NCBI RefSeq assembly: GCF_030406405.1
Contig: NZ_JAUEPL010000017.1
Coordinates: 44,025 to 108,024 of the forward strand
Length of the DNA: 64,000 bases
Direction of reading: 5' to 3'
From: Streptomyces ficellus
Lineage (GTDB): Bacteria > Actinomycetota > Actinomycetes > Streptomycetales > Streptomycetaceae
A program made the position numbers and the translations under genes. Numbering within the stretch: the stretch's first letter is position 1; each line of letters begins with the position of its first letter. Below are positions 24,484-33,834 of this stretch, in pieces. A model generated the notes under the pieces. The model was given only the letters and a program-made list of their open reading frames with translations, was not told the origin of the DNA and did not search any database.

Positions 24484-25467
24484 TCAGTTGTGGCTGTGGA
24501 GGATGTCGTTGAGGCCGCCCCACACCGCGTTGTTCGGGCGCGCCTCGACGGTGCCGGTGACCGAGTTGCGGCGGAAGAGAATGTTCGACGCGCCGGACAG
24601 CTCACGGGCCTTGACGATCTGGCCGTCGGGCATCGTGACGCGCGTACCGGCGGTGATGTAGAGGCCGGCCTCGACGACGCACTCGTCGCCGAGCGCGATG
24701 CCGACGCCCGCCTCGGCGCCGATCAGGCAGCGCTCGCCGACGGAGATGATGACGTTGCCGCCGCCGGAGAGGGTGCCCATCGTGGAGGCGCCGCCGCCGA
24801 TGTCGGACCCGTCACCGATGACGACACCCGCGGAGATGCGGCCCTCGACCATCGAGGTGCCGAGCGTGCCGGCGTTGAAGTTCACGAAGCCCTCGTGCAT
24901 GACGGTGGTGCCGGCGGCGAGGTGCGCGCCGAGCCGCACGCGGTCGGCGTCCGCGATCCGTACGCCCTTGGGCGCGACGTAGTCCGTCATGCGCGGGAAC
25001 TTGTCGATCGAGGTCACCTGGAGGTGCAGGCCCTCGGCGCGGGCGTTCAGCCGGACCTTCTCGATGTCGTCGACGGCCACGGGCCCGAGGCTCGTCCACG
25101 CGACGTTGGCGAGCAGCCCGAAGATCCCGTCGAGGTTCTGCCCGTGCGGCTTGACCAGCCGGTGGCTGAGCAGGTGCAGGCGCAGGTAGGCGTCGTGCGC
25201 GTCGAGCGGCTTGTCGTCGAGGGAGGCGATGACCGTGCGTACGGCGACGACCTCGACGCCCCGGCGGGCATCGACGCCGATGGCCTTGGCGGCGCCTTCG
25301 CCGACCAGGTTCGCGGCCTGGTCGGCGGTGAGGCGCTCGGTCCCGGCGGGGCCCGGCTCGGCGGTGAGCTCGGGGGCCGGGAACCAGGTGTCGAGAACGG
25401 TGCCGTCGCCGGCGATGGTGGCAAGGCCGGCGGCGACGGCGCCGGTGGTACGAGGTGCAGAAGTCAT
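24484..25467 (-). CDS. dapD: 2,3,4,5-tetrahydropyridine-2,6-dicarboxylate N-succinyltransferase
   Basis: 327-aa cytoplasmic enzyme of the succinylase branch of lysine/meso-diaminopimelate synthesis, transferring succinyl from succinyl-CoA to tetrahydrodipicolinate. The C-terminal half (about 165-290) is a left-handed beta-helix of hexapeptide repeats ([44 protein letters not shown]). The N-terminal domain and total length match the longer actinobacterial DapD type rather than the 270-aa proteobacterial enzyme. It is a single gene, needed for peptidoglycan. Confidence 0.95.
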   Translation of the reverse strand: MTSAPRTTGAVAAGLATIAGDGTVLDTWFPAPELTAEPGPAGTERLTADQAANLVGEGAAKAIGVDARRGVEVVAVRTVIASLDDKPLDAHDAYLRLHLLSHRLVKPHGQNLDGIFGLLANVAWTSLGPVAVDDIEKVRLNARAEGLHLQVTSIDKFPRMTDYVAPKGVRIADADRVRLGAHLAAGTTVMHEGFVNFNAGTLGTSMVEGRISAGVVIGDGSDIGGGASTMGTLSGGGNVIISVGERCLIGAEAGVGIALGDECVVEAGLYITAGTRVTMPDGQIVKARELSGASNILFRRNSVTGTVEARPNNAVWGGLNDILHSHN

Positions 25468-25538
25468 GCCTGAAACCTAACCGCCCGCCCCCACGCCGGG
25501 CGAACCGGTCTCAGGTGCCGGGCGCCGGAGGCCGGCGA

Positions 25539-25587
25539 GGTACGGCGTCGGCGTGGGTACGGCGTCGGTGTGGGTACGGGCGTACAC
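25539..25587. repeat. 17-bp tandem repeats in dapD / membrane-protein intergenic region
   Basis: GGTACGGCGTCGGCGTG (25539-25555) and GGTACGGCGTCGGTGTG (25556-25572) differ at one base and are followed by a partial third copy. They lie in the 189-bp divergent region, upstream of a TAGCGT -10-like hexamer at 25599-25604. Confidence 0.6.
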
Positions 25588-25656
25588 CTCCCGGCCGATA
25601 GCGTGTGCACGTCAGGGGGAACATCCACACCGAGGTACACGGAAGTACGAGGACGC

Positions 25657-26802
25657 ATGACGCAACACATGGGGTGGGAACAGCCGGCGCCGCCACCGCC
25701 GGGCATGTACGGCTGGTCGCCGTCCCCGCCGCCGCCCAAACCGGGGGTGATCCCGCTGGCGCCGCTGAGCGTCGGTGACATCATCGGCGGCGCCGTCGCC
25801 ACCATCGGCCGCTACGGGAAGCAGCTCCTCGGCATCGCGGCCGCCGTCTACGCGGTGGCGGCGCTCTTCTTCGGCGGGGTACTCGCCCTGGCGTACGTGT
25901 CCTTCAAGGACAGCGTCCACGGCATGCTCGACCGGCCCGGCGAGGACTGGTCCGGCGAAGCCTTGTCCGGGGACGACTGGAGCCGCGGCGTCGACTGGCT
26001 GATGCCCCTGATCCTGGCCTTCGTCGGCGTCTACCTCTTCGGCACCCTCGTCCTCCAGATCGCCAACGCCGTGGTCTACGCGAGCTGCCCGGCCGTCCTC
26101 CAGGACGCTGTCCTGGGGCGTCCCACGACCATGGGAACCGTCTGGCGCCGCGCGTGGGCGCGCGTCGGCTCGGTCATCGGCAGTCTGCTGCTCCTCACAC
26201 TGATCGCGGCGGTCCCCACCCTGTTGATGGTGATGTCCTTCATCGCCCTGTTCGCCTGGATCATGACGCTGGCGCTCGACGGTCCCGGCGGGCCGGGATG
26301 GCTGCTGCTGCTCGCCGTCCTTGGCCTGTTGGCCACCGGTCCGGTGGCCATCTGGCTCTGGGTGCGGTTCACCTTCGCACCGGCCGTCGCCGTGTTCGAG
26401 GGCAAGGGCACCTTCGCCGCCCTGGCACGCTCGGCCGAGCTGGTGCGCGGCAGCTGGTGGCGGATCTTCGGCATCTCGCTGCTCGCCGCTCTGATCGTCG
26501 GGATGGCGAACTACCTGCTTCAGCTGCCGTTCTCGTTCGTGGGCCCGTTCGTCTCAGGAGGATCGGGCGATGGCGAGCCGAACAGCGAGACCATCGCGGT
26601 GATCGTCACCATCGCGGCGTTCGCCGTGGTGGCCCAGATGATCGGGCAGATCATCGCGGCCGTGTTCTCCCAGCTCGTCACGGGCCTGCTGTACGTGGAC
26701 CAGCGCATCCGCAAGGAGAACCTGGCCGTGTCACTCGCCGAGGCGGCGGCGGTGACGCCGACGGACCCGCCCGTCACCCCGTACACCCCGCAGACCCCGT
26801 AA
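25657..26802 (+). CDS. Multi-pass membrane protein (glycerophosphodiesterase membrane-domain-like)
   Basis: 381-aa integral membrane protein. A Pro-rich cytoplasmic N-terminus (about 1-35) precedes LAPLSVGDIIGGAVATIGRY, a segment characteristic of proteins annotated as glycerophosphoryl diester phosphodiesterase membrane domain. About six hydrophobic segments follow, and the C-terminus is again Pro/Thr-rich. No catalytic phosphodiesterase domain is present. ATG 25657 was picked because coding bias and the conserved Pro-rich start begin there. Function unknown. Confidence 0.75.
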   Translation: MTQHMGWEQPAPPPPGMYGWSPSPPPPKPGVIPLAPLSVGDIIGGAVATIGRYGKQLLGIAAAVYAVAALFFGGVLALAYVSFKDSVHGMLDRPGEDWSGEALSGDDWSRGVDWLMPLILAFVGVYLFGTLVLQIANAVVYASCPAVLQDAVLGRPTTMGTVWRRAWARVGSVIGSLLLLTLIAAVPTLLMVMSFIALFAWIMTLALDGPGGPGWLLLLAVLGLLATGPVAIWLWVRFTFAPAVAVFEGKGTFAALARSAELVRGSWWRIFGISLLAALIVGMANYLLQLPFSFVGPFVSGGSGDGEPNSETIAVIVTIAAFAVVAQMIGQIIAAVFSQLVTGLLYVDQRIRKENLAVSLAEAAAVTPTDPPVTPYTPQTP

Positions 26803-26819
26803 AGGGCTCCGCATGAGAA

Positions 26820-26867
26820 ACGGCCATGCCCTCCCCCTGCTCGAAAGCTTGGGGAGGGCATGGCCGT
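26820..26867. terminator. Bidirectional terminator between membrane protein and SUF operon
   Basis: A 17-bp perfect stem (26820-26836 with 26851-26867) is extended by an inner 3-bp stem capped by a CGAA tetraloop. It lies 17 bp after the membrane-protein stop and 22 bp after the SUF operon end, so it serves both convergent units. Confidence 0.85.
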
Positions 26868-26889
26868 CGCCGCCGATCGCCGAGCGACC

Positions 26890-27228
26890 TCAGACGTTGA
26901 AGCCGAGCGCGCGCAGTTGCTCGCGGCCGTCGTCGGTGATCTTGTCCGGGCCCCACGGCGGCATCCAGACCCAGTTGATCTTCAGCTCGCTGACGATGCC
27001 GTCCGTCGCGGCCTTCGCCTGGTCCTCGATCACATCGGTCAGCGGGCATGCCGCCGACGTCAGCGTCATGTCCAGGGTCGCGACGTTCGAGTCGTCGATG
27101 TGGATGCCGTAGATGAGGCCGAGGTTGACGACGTCGATACCGAGCTCGGGGTCCACGACGTCATACAGCGCCTCGCGGACCTCCTCCTCGGACGCCGGCT
27201 TCATCTGGGCCGTCTCGTTCTCGCTCAT
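26890..27228 (-). CDS. DUF59 iron-sulfur assembly factor (SufT/PaaD-like)
   Basis: 112-aa cytoplasmic protein of the MIP18/DUF59 family, thought to help mature or target Fe-S clusters. The VREALYDVVDPELGIDVVNL segment and TSAACPLTDV with its conserved Cys are diagnostic. It is the last gene of the SUF operon, overlapping sufU by ATGA (27225-27228), followed by a strong terminator. Confidence 0.9.
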   Translation of the reverse strand: MSENETAQMKPASEEEVREALYDVVDPELGIDVVNLGLIYGIHIDDSNVATLDMTLTSAACPLTDVIEDQAKAATDGIVSELKINWVWMPPWGPDKITDDGREQLRALGFNV

Positions 27229-27689
27229 GCCGTCTTCCTCTCCGCGCCCTCACCCATCGCCTGGGCCGTCGCGTCCTTCCAGGCCATCCAGCTCAGCAGG
27301 GCGCACTTCACCCGGGCCGGGTACTTCGAGACACCAGCGAACGCGACCGCGTCCTCCAGCACCTCCTCCATCGCGTCGTCGGGCTCGATCCTGCCCTTGG
27401 ACTGCATCAGTTCCAGGAAGGTGCCCTGGATCTTCTGCGCCTCGGCGAGTTCCTTGCCGACCAGGAGTTCATTCAGCACGGAGGCGGATGCCTGGCTGAT
27501 CGAGCAGCCCTGGCCCTCGTACGACACGTCCGCGATCCGCGTTCCGTCGTACTTCACGCGCAGGGTGATCTCGTCGCCGCACGTCGGGTTGACGTGGTGC
27601 ACCTCGGCGTCACCGTCCCGCAAGCCCCGCCCGTGCGGGTGCTTGTAGTGGTCCAGGATGACGTCCTGGTACATCGAATCCAGCTTCAC
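27225..27689 (-). CDS. sufU: Fe-S assembly sulfur-transfer protein SufU
   Basis: 154-aa zinc-dependent SufU, which accepts persulfide sulfur from SufS. Residues MYQDVILDHYKHPHGRG start the fold; the three cysteines lie in NPTCGDEI, GQGCSISQAS and VKCALLSW. The insertion between the second and third Cys distinguishes SufU from IscU. It starts 14 bp after sufS, its partner. Confidence 0.94.
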   Translation of the reverse strand: MKLDSMYQDVILDHYKHPHGRGLRDGDAEVHHVNPTCGDEITLRVKYDGTRIADVSYEGQGCSISQASASVLNELLVGKELAEAQKIQGTFLELMQSKGRIEPDDAMEEVLEDAVAFAGVSKYPARVKCALLSWMAWKDATAQAMGEGAERKTA

Positions 27690-27703
27690 GCGTCGTCAGC
27701 CCC

Positions 27704-28960
27704 TCATCCGAAGAAGTTACGGACGTGCTCCAGCCCCTCGACCAGGGCGTCGACCTCGGCGGGCGTGGAGTACAGATAGAACGACGCCCGCGTGGTCGCA
27801 GGAATTCCGTACCGGAGGCAGACCGGCCGCGCGCAGTGGTGGCCGACCCGGACCGCGATGCCCTGCTCGTCGAGGACCTGGCCCACGTCGTGCGGGTGGA
27901 TGTCGCCGAGTACGAAGGAGATCGCCGCCCCGCGGTCCTCGGCCGTCACCGGGCCGATGATCCGCAGGTCCGGAACCTCCTGGAGGCGGCGGACCGCGTA
28001 CTCGGTGATCGCGTGCTCGTGGCGCGCGATGTTCTCCATGCCGATCGAGGACAGGTAGTCCACGGCCGCGCCGAGGCCGACGGCCTGCGCGATCGGGGGC
28101 GTGCCCGCCTCGAACTTGTGCGGGGCCGGGGCGTACGTCGAGGAGTTCATCGACACGGTCTCGATCATCTCGCCGCCGCCGAGGAACGGCGGGAGGTCCT
28201 CCAGCAGCTCCTGGCGGCCCCACAGCACGCCGATGCCGGTCGGGCCGCACATCTTGTGGCCGGTGAAGGCCACGAAGTCGGCCTGGAGGGCCTGCACGTC
28301 CAGCACCATGTGCGGGGCGGCCTGCGACGCGTCGATCAGCACCAGCGCGCCGACCTCCTGGGCGCGGCGCACTATCGCCTCGACCGGGTTGAGCGTGCCG
28401 AGGATGTTGGAGACCAGCACAAAGGAGACGATCTTCGTCTTCTCGGTGATGACCTCCTCGATGTTCGACAGGTCGAGACGGCCGTCGTCGGTCAGGCCGA
28501 ACCACTTCAGCTTCGCGCCGGTGCGCTGCGACAGCAGCTGCCACGGAACGATGTTGGAGTGGTGCTCCATCTCGGTGATGACGATCTCGGTGTCGCGGTC
28601 GACCCGGTAGGGCTCGTCGGCCCAGCCCAGCATGTTGGCGACGAGGTTGAGCGACTCCGAGGCGTTCTTGGTGAAGATCACCTCGTCGCGGCTCGGCGCG
28701 TTGATGAAGGCCGCGACCTTGTCGCGGGCGCCCTCGTACAGCGCCGTGGCCTCCTCGGCCAGCACATGCACGCCGCGGTGCACATTGGCGTTGTGCTGTT
28801 CGTAGTACTCACTGAGCACGTCGATGACCTGGCGCGGCGTCTGCGAGGTCGCCGCGTTGTCCAGGTACACGAGCCTCTTGCCGTCGTGGAGTACGCGGTC
28901 GAGGATCGGGAAGTCCTTGCGGATCGCCTCGGTGTCGAGGAGGCCCGGCAGCTGCGTCAC
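27704..28960 (-). CDS. sufS: Cysteine desulfurase SufS
   Basis: 418-aa PLP enzyme supplying sulfur from L-cysteine. YLDNAATSQTPRQV opens the fold, the PLP lysine is in AFTGHKMCGPTG, and the active-site Cys is in RVGHHCARPVC. Group II (SufS) features match. It overlaps sufC by ATGA (28957-28960) and precedes sufU, consistent with the SufS-SufU pair of Gram-positive bacteria. Confidence 0.95.
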   Translation of the reverse strand: MTQLPGLLDTEAIRKDFPILDRVLHDGKRLVYLDNAATSQTPRQVIDVLSEYYEQHNANVHRGVHVLAEEATALYEGARDKVAAFINAPSRDEVIFTKNASESLNLVANMLGWADEPYRVDRDTEIVITEMEHHSNIVPWQLLSQRTGAKLKWFGLTDDGRLDLSNIEEVITEKTKIVSFVLVSNILGTLNPVEAIVRRAQEVGALVLIDASQAAPHMVLDVQALQADFVAFTGHKMCGPTGIGVLWGRQELLEDLPPFLGGGEMIETVSMNSSTYAPAPHKFEAGTPPIAQAVGLGAAVDYLSSIGMENIARHEHAITEYAVRRLQEVPDLRIIGPVTAEDRGAAISFVLGDIHPHDVGQVLDEQGIAVRVGHHCARPVCLRYGIPATTRASFYLYSTPAEVDALVEGLEHVRNFFG

Positions 28961-29748
28961 GCGACGTCCTCCTCTGAGTTCGCTCCGCTCACGGGGCCGC
29001 CCTTGGTGTAGGACTCGTAGCCCTCGTTCTCCAGCTTGTCGGCGAGCTCGGGGCCGCCCGACTCGACAATGCGGCCGGCGGAGAAGACGTGGACGTGGTC
29101 CGGCTTGATGTAGCGCAGGATGCGCGTGTAGTGCGTGATCAGCATGGTGCCGACCTCGCCGGACTCGCGGACGCGGTTGACGCCCTCGGAGACGATGCGC
29201 AGCGCGTCGACGTCCAGGCCGGAGTCGGTCTCGTCCAGGATCGCGATCTTCGGCTTGAGGAGCTCCAGCTGGAGGATCTCGTGGCGCTTCTTCTCACCGC
29301 CGGAGAAGCCCTCGTTGACGTTGCGCTCGGCGAAGGACGGGTCCATGTTGAGGCGCTCCATGGCCTCCTTGACCTCCTTCACCCAGGTACGCAGCTTGGG
29401 GGCCTCGCCGCGGATGGCGGTGGCGGAGGTGCGCAGGAAGTTGCTCACCGAGACACCGGGGACCTCGACCGGGTACTGCATGGCGAGGAACAGGCCGGCG
29501 CGGGCGCGCTCGTCGACGGACATCGCGAGGACGTCCTCGCCGTCGAGGGTGACGGTGCCGCTGGTGATCGTGTACTTGGGGTGACCGGCCAGCGAGTACG
29601 CGAGGGTCGACTTGCCGGAGCCGTTGGGGCCCATGATGGCGTGGGTCTCGCCCTGCTTCACGGTCAGGTCGACGCCCTTGAGGATCTCCTTCGTGGCGTT
29701 GTCGGCCTCGACGGAGACGTGCAGGTCGCGGATTTCAAGCGTTGCCAT
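28957..29748 (-). CDS. sufC: Fe-S assembly ATPase SufC
   Basis: 263-aa ABC-type ATPase of the SufBCD scaffold. Walker A GPNGSGKST, signature FSGGEKKRHE and Walker B IAILDETDSG are present; ETDSG is a SufC-specific variation of the usual Walker B end. ATG 29748 gives the standard MATLEIRDLHV start; an open upstream extension has no family support. It lies 7 bp after the Rieske-like gene. Confidence 0.95.
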   Translation of the reverse strand: MATLEIRDLHVSVEADNATKEILKGVDLTVKQGETHAIMGPNGSGKSTLAYSLAGHPKYTITSGTVTLDGEDVLAMSVDERARAGLFLAMQYPVEVPGVSVSNFLRTSATAIRGEAPKLRTWVKEVKEAMERLNMDPSFAERNVNEGFSGGEKKRHEILQLELLKPKIAILDETDSGLDVDALRIVSEGVNRVRESGEVGTMLITHYTRILRYIKPDHVHVFSAGRIVESGGPELADKLENEGYESYTKGGPVSGANSEEDVA

Positions 29749-29755
29749 GGGTGAC

Positions 29756-30073
29756 TCAGGACTCCTGGGTGACGGAGACGAGCACATCGTCCCCTTCGAT
29801 CTTGACGGGGTATACGGGGACGGGGCGCGTCGCGGGAAGGCCGGACGGCTTGCCGGTACGGAGGTCGAAGGCCGACCCGTGCAGCCAGCACTCGATCTGG
29901 CAGTCCTCCACCTCGCCCTCCGAGAGTGAGACGTTCGCGTGCGAGCAGATGTCGTGGATCGCGAACACCTCGCCCTCGGTGTGGACGATGGAGATGGGCG
30001 TGCCGTCGATGTCCACCCGCTTCGGGGTGTCCTCCTCCAGCTCGCTCAGCCCACAGGCTCGGACGAAGGGCAT
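29756..30073 (-). CDS. Rieske [2Fe-2S] ferredoxin-like protein in SUF operon
   Basis: 105-aa protein with the Rieske motif C-S-H (ICSHANVS) and C-x-x-H (CWLHGSAF), the ligands of a 2Fe-2S cluster, as in small non-haem oxygenase ferredoxins. It overlaps the SufD stop by a single base (TGATG) and precedes sufC. Its position inside the operon suggests an electron donor for cluster assembly, or a sensor substrate; actinobacterial SUF operons often have it, but the role is unproven. Confidence 0.9.
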   Translation of the reverse strand: MPFVRACGLSELEEDTPKRVDIDGTPISIVHTEGEVFAIHDICSHANVSLSEGEVEDCQIECWLHGSAFDLRTGKPSGLPATRPVPVYPVKIEGDDVLVSVTQES

Positions 30074-31254
30074 CAGAGCGACGCCTCCAGCTCGGCCTCG
30101 ATCTTGGTGATGAGGCGCTCCTCGACGTCCGGCAGACCGATCTGCTGGACGAGCTCGGCGAAGAAGCCACGGACGACCAGGCGGCGGGCCTCGATCTCCG
30201 GGATACCGCGAGCCATCAGGTAGAAGAGCTGCTCGTCGTCGAAGCGGCCGGTGGCGGAGGCGTGACCGGCGCCGGCGATCTCGCCGGTCTCGATCTCCAG
30301 GTTGGGTACGGAGTCGACGCGGGCGCCGTCCGTGAGCACCAGGTTGCGGTTCATCTCGTACGTGTCGGTGCCCTCGGCCGCGGCGCGGATGAGGACGTCA
30401 CCGATCCACACGGCGTGCGCGCCGTCGCCCTGGAGCGCGCCCTTGTAGGCGACGTTCGACTTGCAGTGCGGGGCGTTGTGGTCGACGAAGAGCCGGTGCT
30501 CCTGGTGCTGGCCCTGCTCGGTGAAGTACAGGCCGAACAGCTCGGCCTCGCCGCCGGTGGCGGCGTACGTCACGCGCGGGTGCAGGCGGACCAGGTCACC
30601 GCCGAAGGTGACGACGACCGACTTGAAGTGGGCGTCCCGGCCGATCAGCGCGTTGTGCTGGCCCACGTGGACCGCGCTGTCGTCCCAGTCCTGGATGGAC
30701 ACGACGGTGAGCTTGGCGCCGTCGCCGAGGAGGTAGTCGACGTTGGCGGCGAGCACCGCGTCACCGGTGTGGTCGATGACCACGACCGCCTCGGCGAACG
30801 CGCCGAGCTCGATCACCTGGTGGCCGAAGGCGGTGCCGCCCTGGCCGTGCACGGAGATGCGGACCGGCTCGGTGAGCACGGTCTCCTTGGGCACGGTGAC
30901 GACCGAGGCCTTCTCGAACGCGGAGTACGCCTGGGCGGCGATCCGGTCCACCGGGGTGCCGGCCTTGCCGAGCCGCTCGTCGTCGCGGCCGACGGTCTCG
31001 ACGGTGACGCCCTCGGGCGCCTCCACCTCGACGCGTACACCGTCGCCGGTGGCGACCGCGGTGCCGTCGTGCAGCCCACGCAAGCGCTCCAGCGGCGTGA
31101 ACCGCCACTCCTCCTCACGGCCGTGCGGGACGGGGAAGTCCGCGACGTCGAAGGACGGAGGGGCGCTCATGCGCGTGGCGACGGTGGACTCGGCGGCCAC
31201 CGCGATGGAGCCGGCGGTGGTGGAGCCCGCCGGGAGATTCTGGGCCTCAGCCAT
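30073..31254 (-). CDS. sufD: Fe-S cluster assembly protein SufD
   Basis: 393-aa member of the SufB/SufD beta-helix family. Conserved parts include EEEWRFTPL near the N-terminus, GQHNALIGRDAHF, HHEHRLFVDH-like segment (QHQEHRLFVDHNAPHC) and the C-terminal FYLMARGIPE. ATG 31254 (MAEAQN) is chosen by homology length; the frame is open upstream but poorly conserved. It is separated from sufB by 138 bp containing a hairpin. Confidence 0.94.
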   Translation of the reverse strand: MAEAQNLPAGSTTAGSIAVAAESTVATRMSAPPSFDVADFPVPHGREEEWRFTPLERLRGLHDGTAVATGDGVRVEVEAPEGVTVETVGRDDERLGKAGTPVDRIAAQAYSAFEKASVVTVPKETVLTEPVRISVHGQGGTAFGHQVIELGAFAEAVVVIDHTGDAVLAANVDYLLGDGAKLTVVSIQDWDDSAVHVGQHNALIGRDAHFKSVVVTFGGDLVRLHPRVTYAATGGEAELFGLYFTEQGQHQEHRLFVDHNAPHCKSNVAYKGALQGDGAHAVWIGDVLIRAAAEGTDTYEMNRNLVLTDGARVDSVPNLEIETGEIAGAGHASATGRFDDEQLFYLMARGIPEIEARRLVVRGFFAELVQQIGLPDVEERLITKIEAELEASL

Positions 31255-31345
31255 GGCTGTCGGTCTGCTCGCTTTCTGCGTTCGGTGCGTTCGCTGCCCG
31301 CGGGGCGGCCCCGGCCGTGGCCGGGACGCCTGCGGGCGGCTCACT

Positions 31346-31364
31346 GGGCTCACCGGGTGAGCCC
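31346..31364 (-). other. Intercistronic palindrome between sufB and sufD
   Basis: GGGCTCACC and GGTGAGCCC flank a single central base, giving a near-perfect 19-bp dyad 28 bp after the sufB stop. In RNA it would form an 8-bp stem with a 3-nt loop. No T-run; may be an mRNA-processing or attenuation element that makes SufB and SufD levels unequal. Confidence 0.5.
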
Positions 31365-31392
31365 GGGGACGTGATCGATTCGGCGGGGCGCG

Positions 31393-32808
31393 CTAGCCGA
31401 CCGCGCCTTCCATCTGCAGCTCGATCAGCCGGTTGAGCTCCAGCGCGTACTCCATCGGCAGCTCCTTGGCGATCGGCTCGACGAAGCCGCGCACGATCAT
31501 CGCCATCGCCTCGTCCTCGGAGAGGCCGCGGCTCATCAGGTAGAAGAGCTGGTCCTCGGAGACCTTGGAGACCGTCGCCTCGTGACCCATGGACACGTCG
31601 TCCTCGCGGACGTCCACGTACGGGTAGGTGTCCGACCGCGAGATGGTGTCCACCAGCAGCGCGTCGCACAGCACGTTGGACTTGGAGCCCGGGGCGCCCT
31701 CGCCGATCTCGATGAGACCGCGGTAGGAGGTGCGGCCGCCGCCTCGCGCCACCGACTTGGAGACGATGTTCGAGGAGGTGTTCGGGGCCATGTGGACCAT
31801 CTTGGCGCCGGCGTCCTGGTGCTGGCCCTCGCCCGCGAAGGCGATGGACAGGGTCTCGCCCTTGGCGTGCTCGCCCATCAGGTAGACGGCCGGGTACTTC
31901 ATCGTCACCTTGGAGCCGATGTTGCCGTCGACCCACTCCATGGTCGCGCCCTCGTAGGCCACGGCGCGCTTGGTGACCAGGTTGTAGACGTTGTTCGACC
32001 AGTTCTGGATCGTCGTGTAGCGGCAGCGGGCGCCCTTCTTCACGATGATCTCGACCACCGCGGAGTGGAGGGAGTCCGACGAGTAGATCGGGGCGGTGCA
32101 GCCCTCGACGTAGTGGACGTAGGCGTCCTCGTCGACGATGATCAGCGTCCGCTCGAACTGGCCCATGTTCTCCGTGTTGATCCGGAAGTAGGCCTGGAGC
32201 GGGATCTCGACGTGCACGCCCTTCGGGACGTAGATGAACGAGCCGCCGGACCACACCGCGGTGTTCAGCGACGCGAACTTGTTGTCGCCGACCGGGATGA
32301 CCGTGCCGAAGTACTCCTGGAAGAGCTCCGGGTGCTCCTTGAGCGCGGTGTCGGTGTCCAGGAAGATGACGCCCTGCTCCTCCAGGTCCTCGCGGATCTG
32401 GTGGTAGACGACCTCGGACTCGTACTGCGCGGCGACACCGGCGACGAGGCGCTGCTTCTCCGCCTCGGGGATGCCGAGCTTGTCGTACGTGTTCTTGATG
32501 TCCTCGGGCAGGTCCTCCCAGGAGGCGGCCTGCTTCTCCGTGGAGCGGACGAAGTACTTGATGTTGTCGAAGTCGATGCCCGACAGGTCGGAGCCCCAGT
32601 TCGGCATGGGCTTCTTGTCGAAGAGGCGCAGACCCTTGAGGCGGAGCTTCAGCATCCACTCGGGCTCGTTCTTCTTCGCGGAGATGTCGCGGACGACGTC
32701 CTCGGAGAGACCGCGCTTGGCGGCGGCACCGGCGGCGTCCGGGTCGGCCCAGCCGTACTCGTACCGACCCAGGCCCTCGAGCTCGGGGTGGCTGATCTCG
32801 GTGGTCAT
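31393..32808 (-). CDS. sufB: Fe-S cluster assembly scaffold SufB
   Basis: 471-aa central scaffold subunit of the SufBCD complex. Typical segments include [40 protein letters not shown] (with the conserved Cys) and [16 protein letters not shown]. Length and sequence fit actinobacterial intein-free SufB. ATG 32808 overlaps the sufR stop by ATGA (32805-32808), so repressor and scaffold are translated together. Confidence 0.96.
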   Translation of the reverse strand: MTTEISHPELEGLGRYEYGWADPDAAGAAAKRGLSEDVVRDISAKKNEPEWMLKLRLKGLRLFDKKPMPNWGSDLSGIDFDNIKYFVRSTEKQAASWEDLPEDIKNTYDKLGIPEAEKQRLVAGVAAQYESEVVYHQIREDLEEQGVIFLDTDTALKEHPELFQEYFGTVIPVGDNKFASLNTAVWSGGSFIYVPKGVHVEIPLQAYFRINTENMGQFERTLIIVDEDAYVHYVEGCTAPIYSSDSLHSAVVEIIVKKGARCRYTTIQNWSNNVYNLVTKRAVAYEGATMEWVDGNIGSKVTMKYPAVYLMGEHAKGETLSIAFAGEGQHQDAGAKMVHMAPNTSSNIVSKSVARGGGRTSYRGLIEIGEGAPGSKSNVLCDALLVDTISRSDTYPYVDVREDDVSMGHEATVSKVSEDQLFYLMSRGLSEDEAMAMIVRGFVEPIAKELPMEYALELNRLIELQMEGAVG

Positions 32809-33539
32809 GCGGGGTTCCTCCCGGCCGTGCTTGCGGATGCTGATGATGTGGTGTGCGGGATGTACGTCGTGCAGACACCGTCGCCATGGGCGATGGTCGC
32901 CAGTCTTTGCACGTGGGTGCCGAGCAGGCGGCCGAAGATCTCCGTCTCCGCCTCGCACAGCTGCGGGTACCGCTCGGCGACGTGGGCGACCGGGCAGTGG
33001 TGCTGGCACAACTGCTGTCCGACCGGCGCGTTGCGCGCCGTCGCAGCGTACCCGTCCGCGCTCAGCGCCTTGGCGAGCGCCTCGGCGCGGTCCTCCGGCG
33101 CCGCCGCCTCGACCGCCTCGCGGTACGCCTCCGCCTGGGTCTCGATCCGGTCGCGGGCGAAGGCCGCGACGGCGGCTTCCCCCGCGGCACCGCCGCCGGC
33201 GGTCCGCTCGATCCAGCGCAAAGCGTCGACGGCGAGCGAGTCGTACGACTGGTCGAAGGCGTCCCGGCCGCAGTCCGTCAGGGCGAACACCTTGGCCGGG
33301 CGGCCACGGGTGCGCGCGCCGTAGACACGCTGCTCGCGCGGGGCGACGACGTCATCGGCGACCAGCGCGTCGAGGTGCCGGCGAACGGCGGCCTGAGTGA
33401 GGCCGAGCCGCTTGGCGAGCTCGGCCACGGTGGACGGGCCGTGATCCAGGATGGACCGCGCGACCCGGTTGCGCGTGGAGCGCTCCCCGGTCGCGAGTTC
33501 CTCCGCTGGAGCCGCGGGAGCCTCACCGACGTTTTTCAC
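32805..33539 (-). CDS. sufR: SUF operon repressor SufR (Fe-S, helix-turn-helix)
   Basis: 244-aa DNA-binding regulator. The N-terminal winged helix (about 25-100) has [21 protein letters not shown]-terminal cysteines in [13 protein letters not shown] and QLCEAE are expected ligands of the sensing iron-sulfur cluster. GTG 33539 gives the usual VKNVGEA start; no Shine-Dalgarno precedes it, and promoter boxes place the transcript start on the GTG. It heads the operon and should repress it through the site at 33539-33552 when clusters are sufficient. Confidence 0.92.
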   Translation of the reverse strand: MKNVGEAPAAPAEELATGERSTRNRVARSILDHGPSTVAELAKRLGLTQAAVRRHLDALVADDVVAPREQRVYGARTRGRPAKVFALTDCGRDAFDQSYDSLAVDALRWIERTAGGGAAGEAAVAAFARDRIETQAEAYREAVEAAAPEDRAEALAKALSADGYAATARNAPVGQQLCQHHCPVAHVAERYPQLCEAETEIFGRLLGTHVQRLATIAHGDGVCTTYIPHTTSSASASTAGRNPA

Positions 33540-33552
33540 AACGCCATTGTTG
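33539..33552 (-). promoter_or_regulatory. SufR operator CAAC-N6-GTTG
   Basis: The dyad CAAC-N6-GTTG matches the palindrome reported for SufR in Streptomyces avermitilis. It overlaps the putative -10 (33546-33551) and the first base of the GTG start, so bound SufR would exclude RNA polymerase. Confidence 0.7.
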
Positions 33553-33575
33553 CGTAATTCCTCAGACCCTGACAA
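33546..33575 (-). promoter_or_regulatory. Promoter of the SUF operon, probably leaderless
   Basis: TTGTCA (33570-33575) and AACAAT (33546-33551) on the minus strand are 18 bp apart; six bases further the GTG of sufR begins, the expected +1. The absence of a ribosome-binding site agrees with leaderless translation. Confidence 0.55.
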
Positions 33576-33834
33576 GCGAGGTCCGCGCGGGCGGACGGTG
33601 CCGTACATCACTAAGGGAAACCTAACCTGACCTGCGGAAACGATCAGGGTCACGGTCGGGTGCGACCCGCCGCTCCCCCGCCTGACCTGCCCGTTTTGCC
33701 CGATCACCGCCTTGGGTGCCGTCCCACCGGGCGCCTCCCGAGGAGCCCCGCCGCGGCCCGTTCCGCCCCTTCCACGAACCTCGGGTGCCACCCGCCGAAC
33801 GGGGTGCCCCGCGCCGCTCTCTAGACTTCCGACC

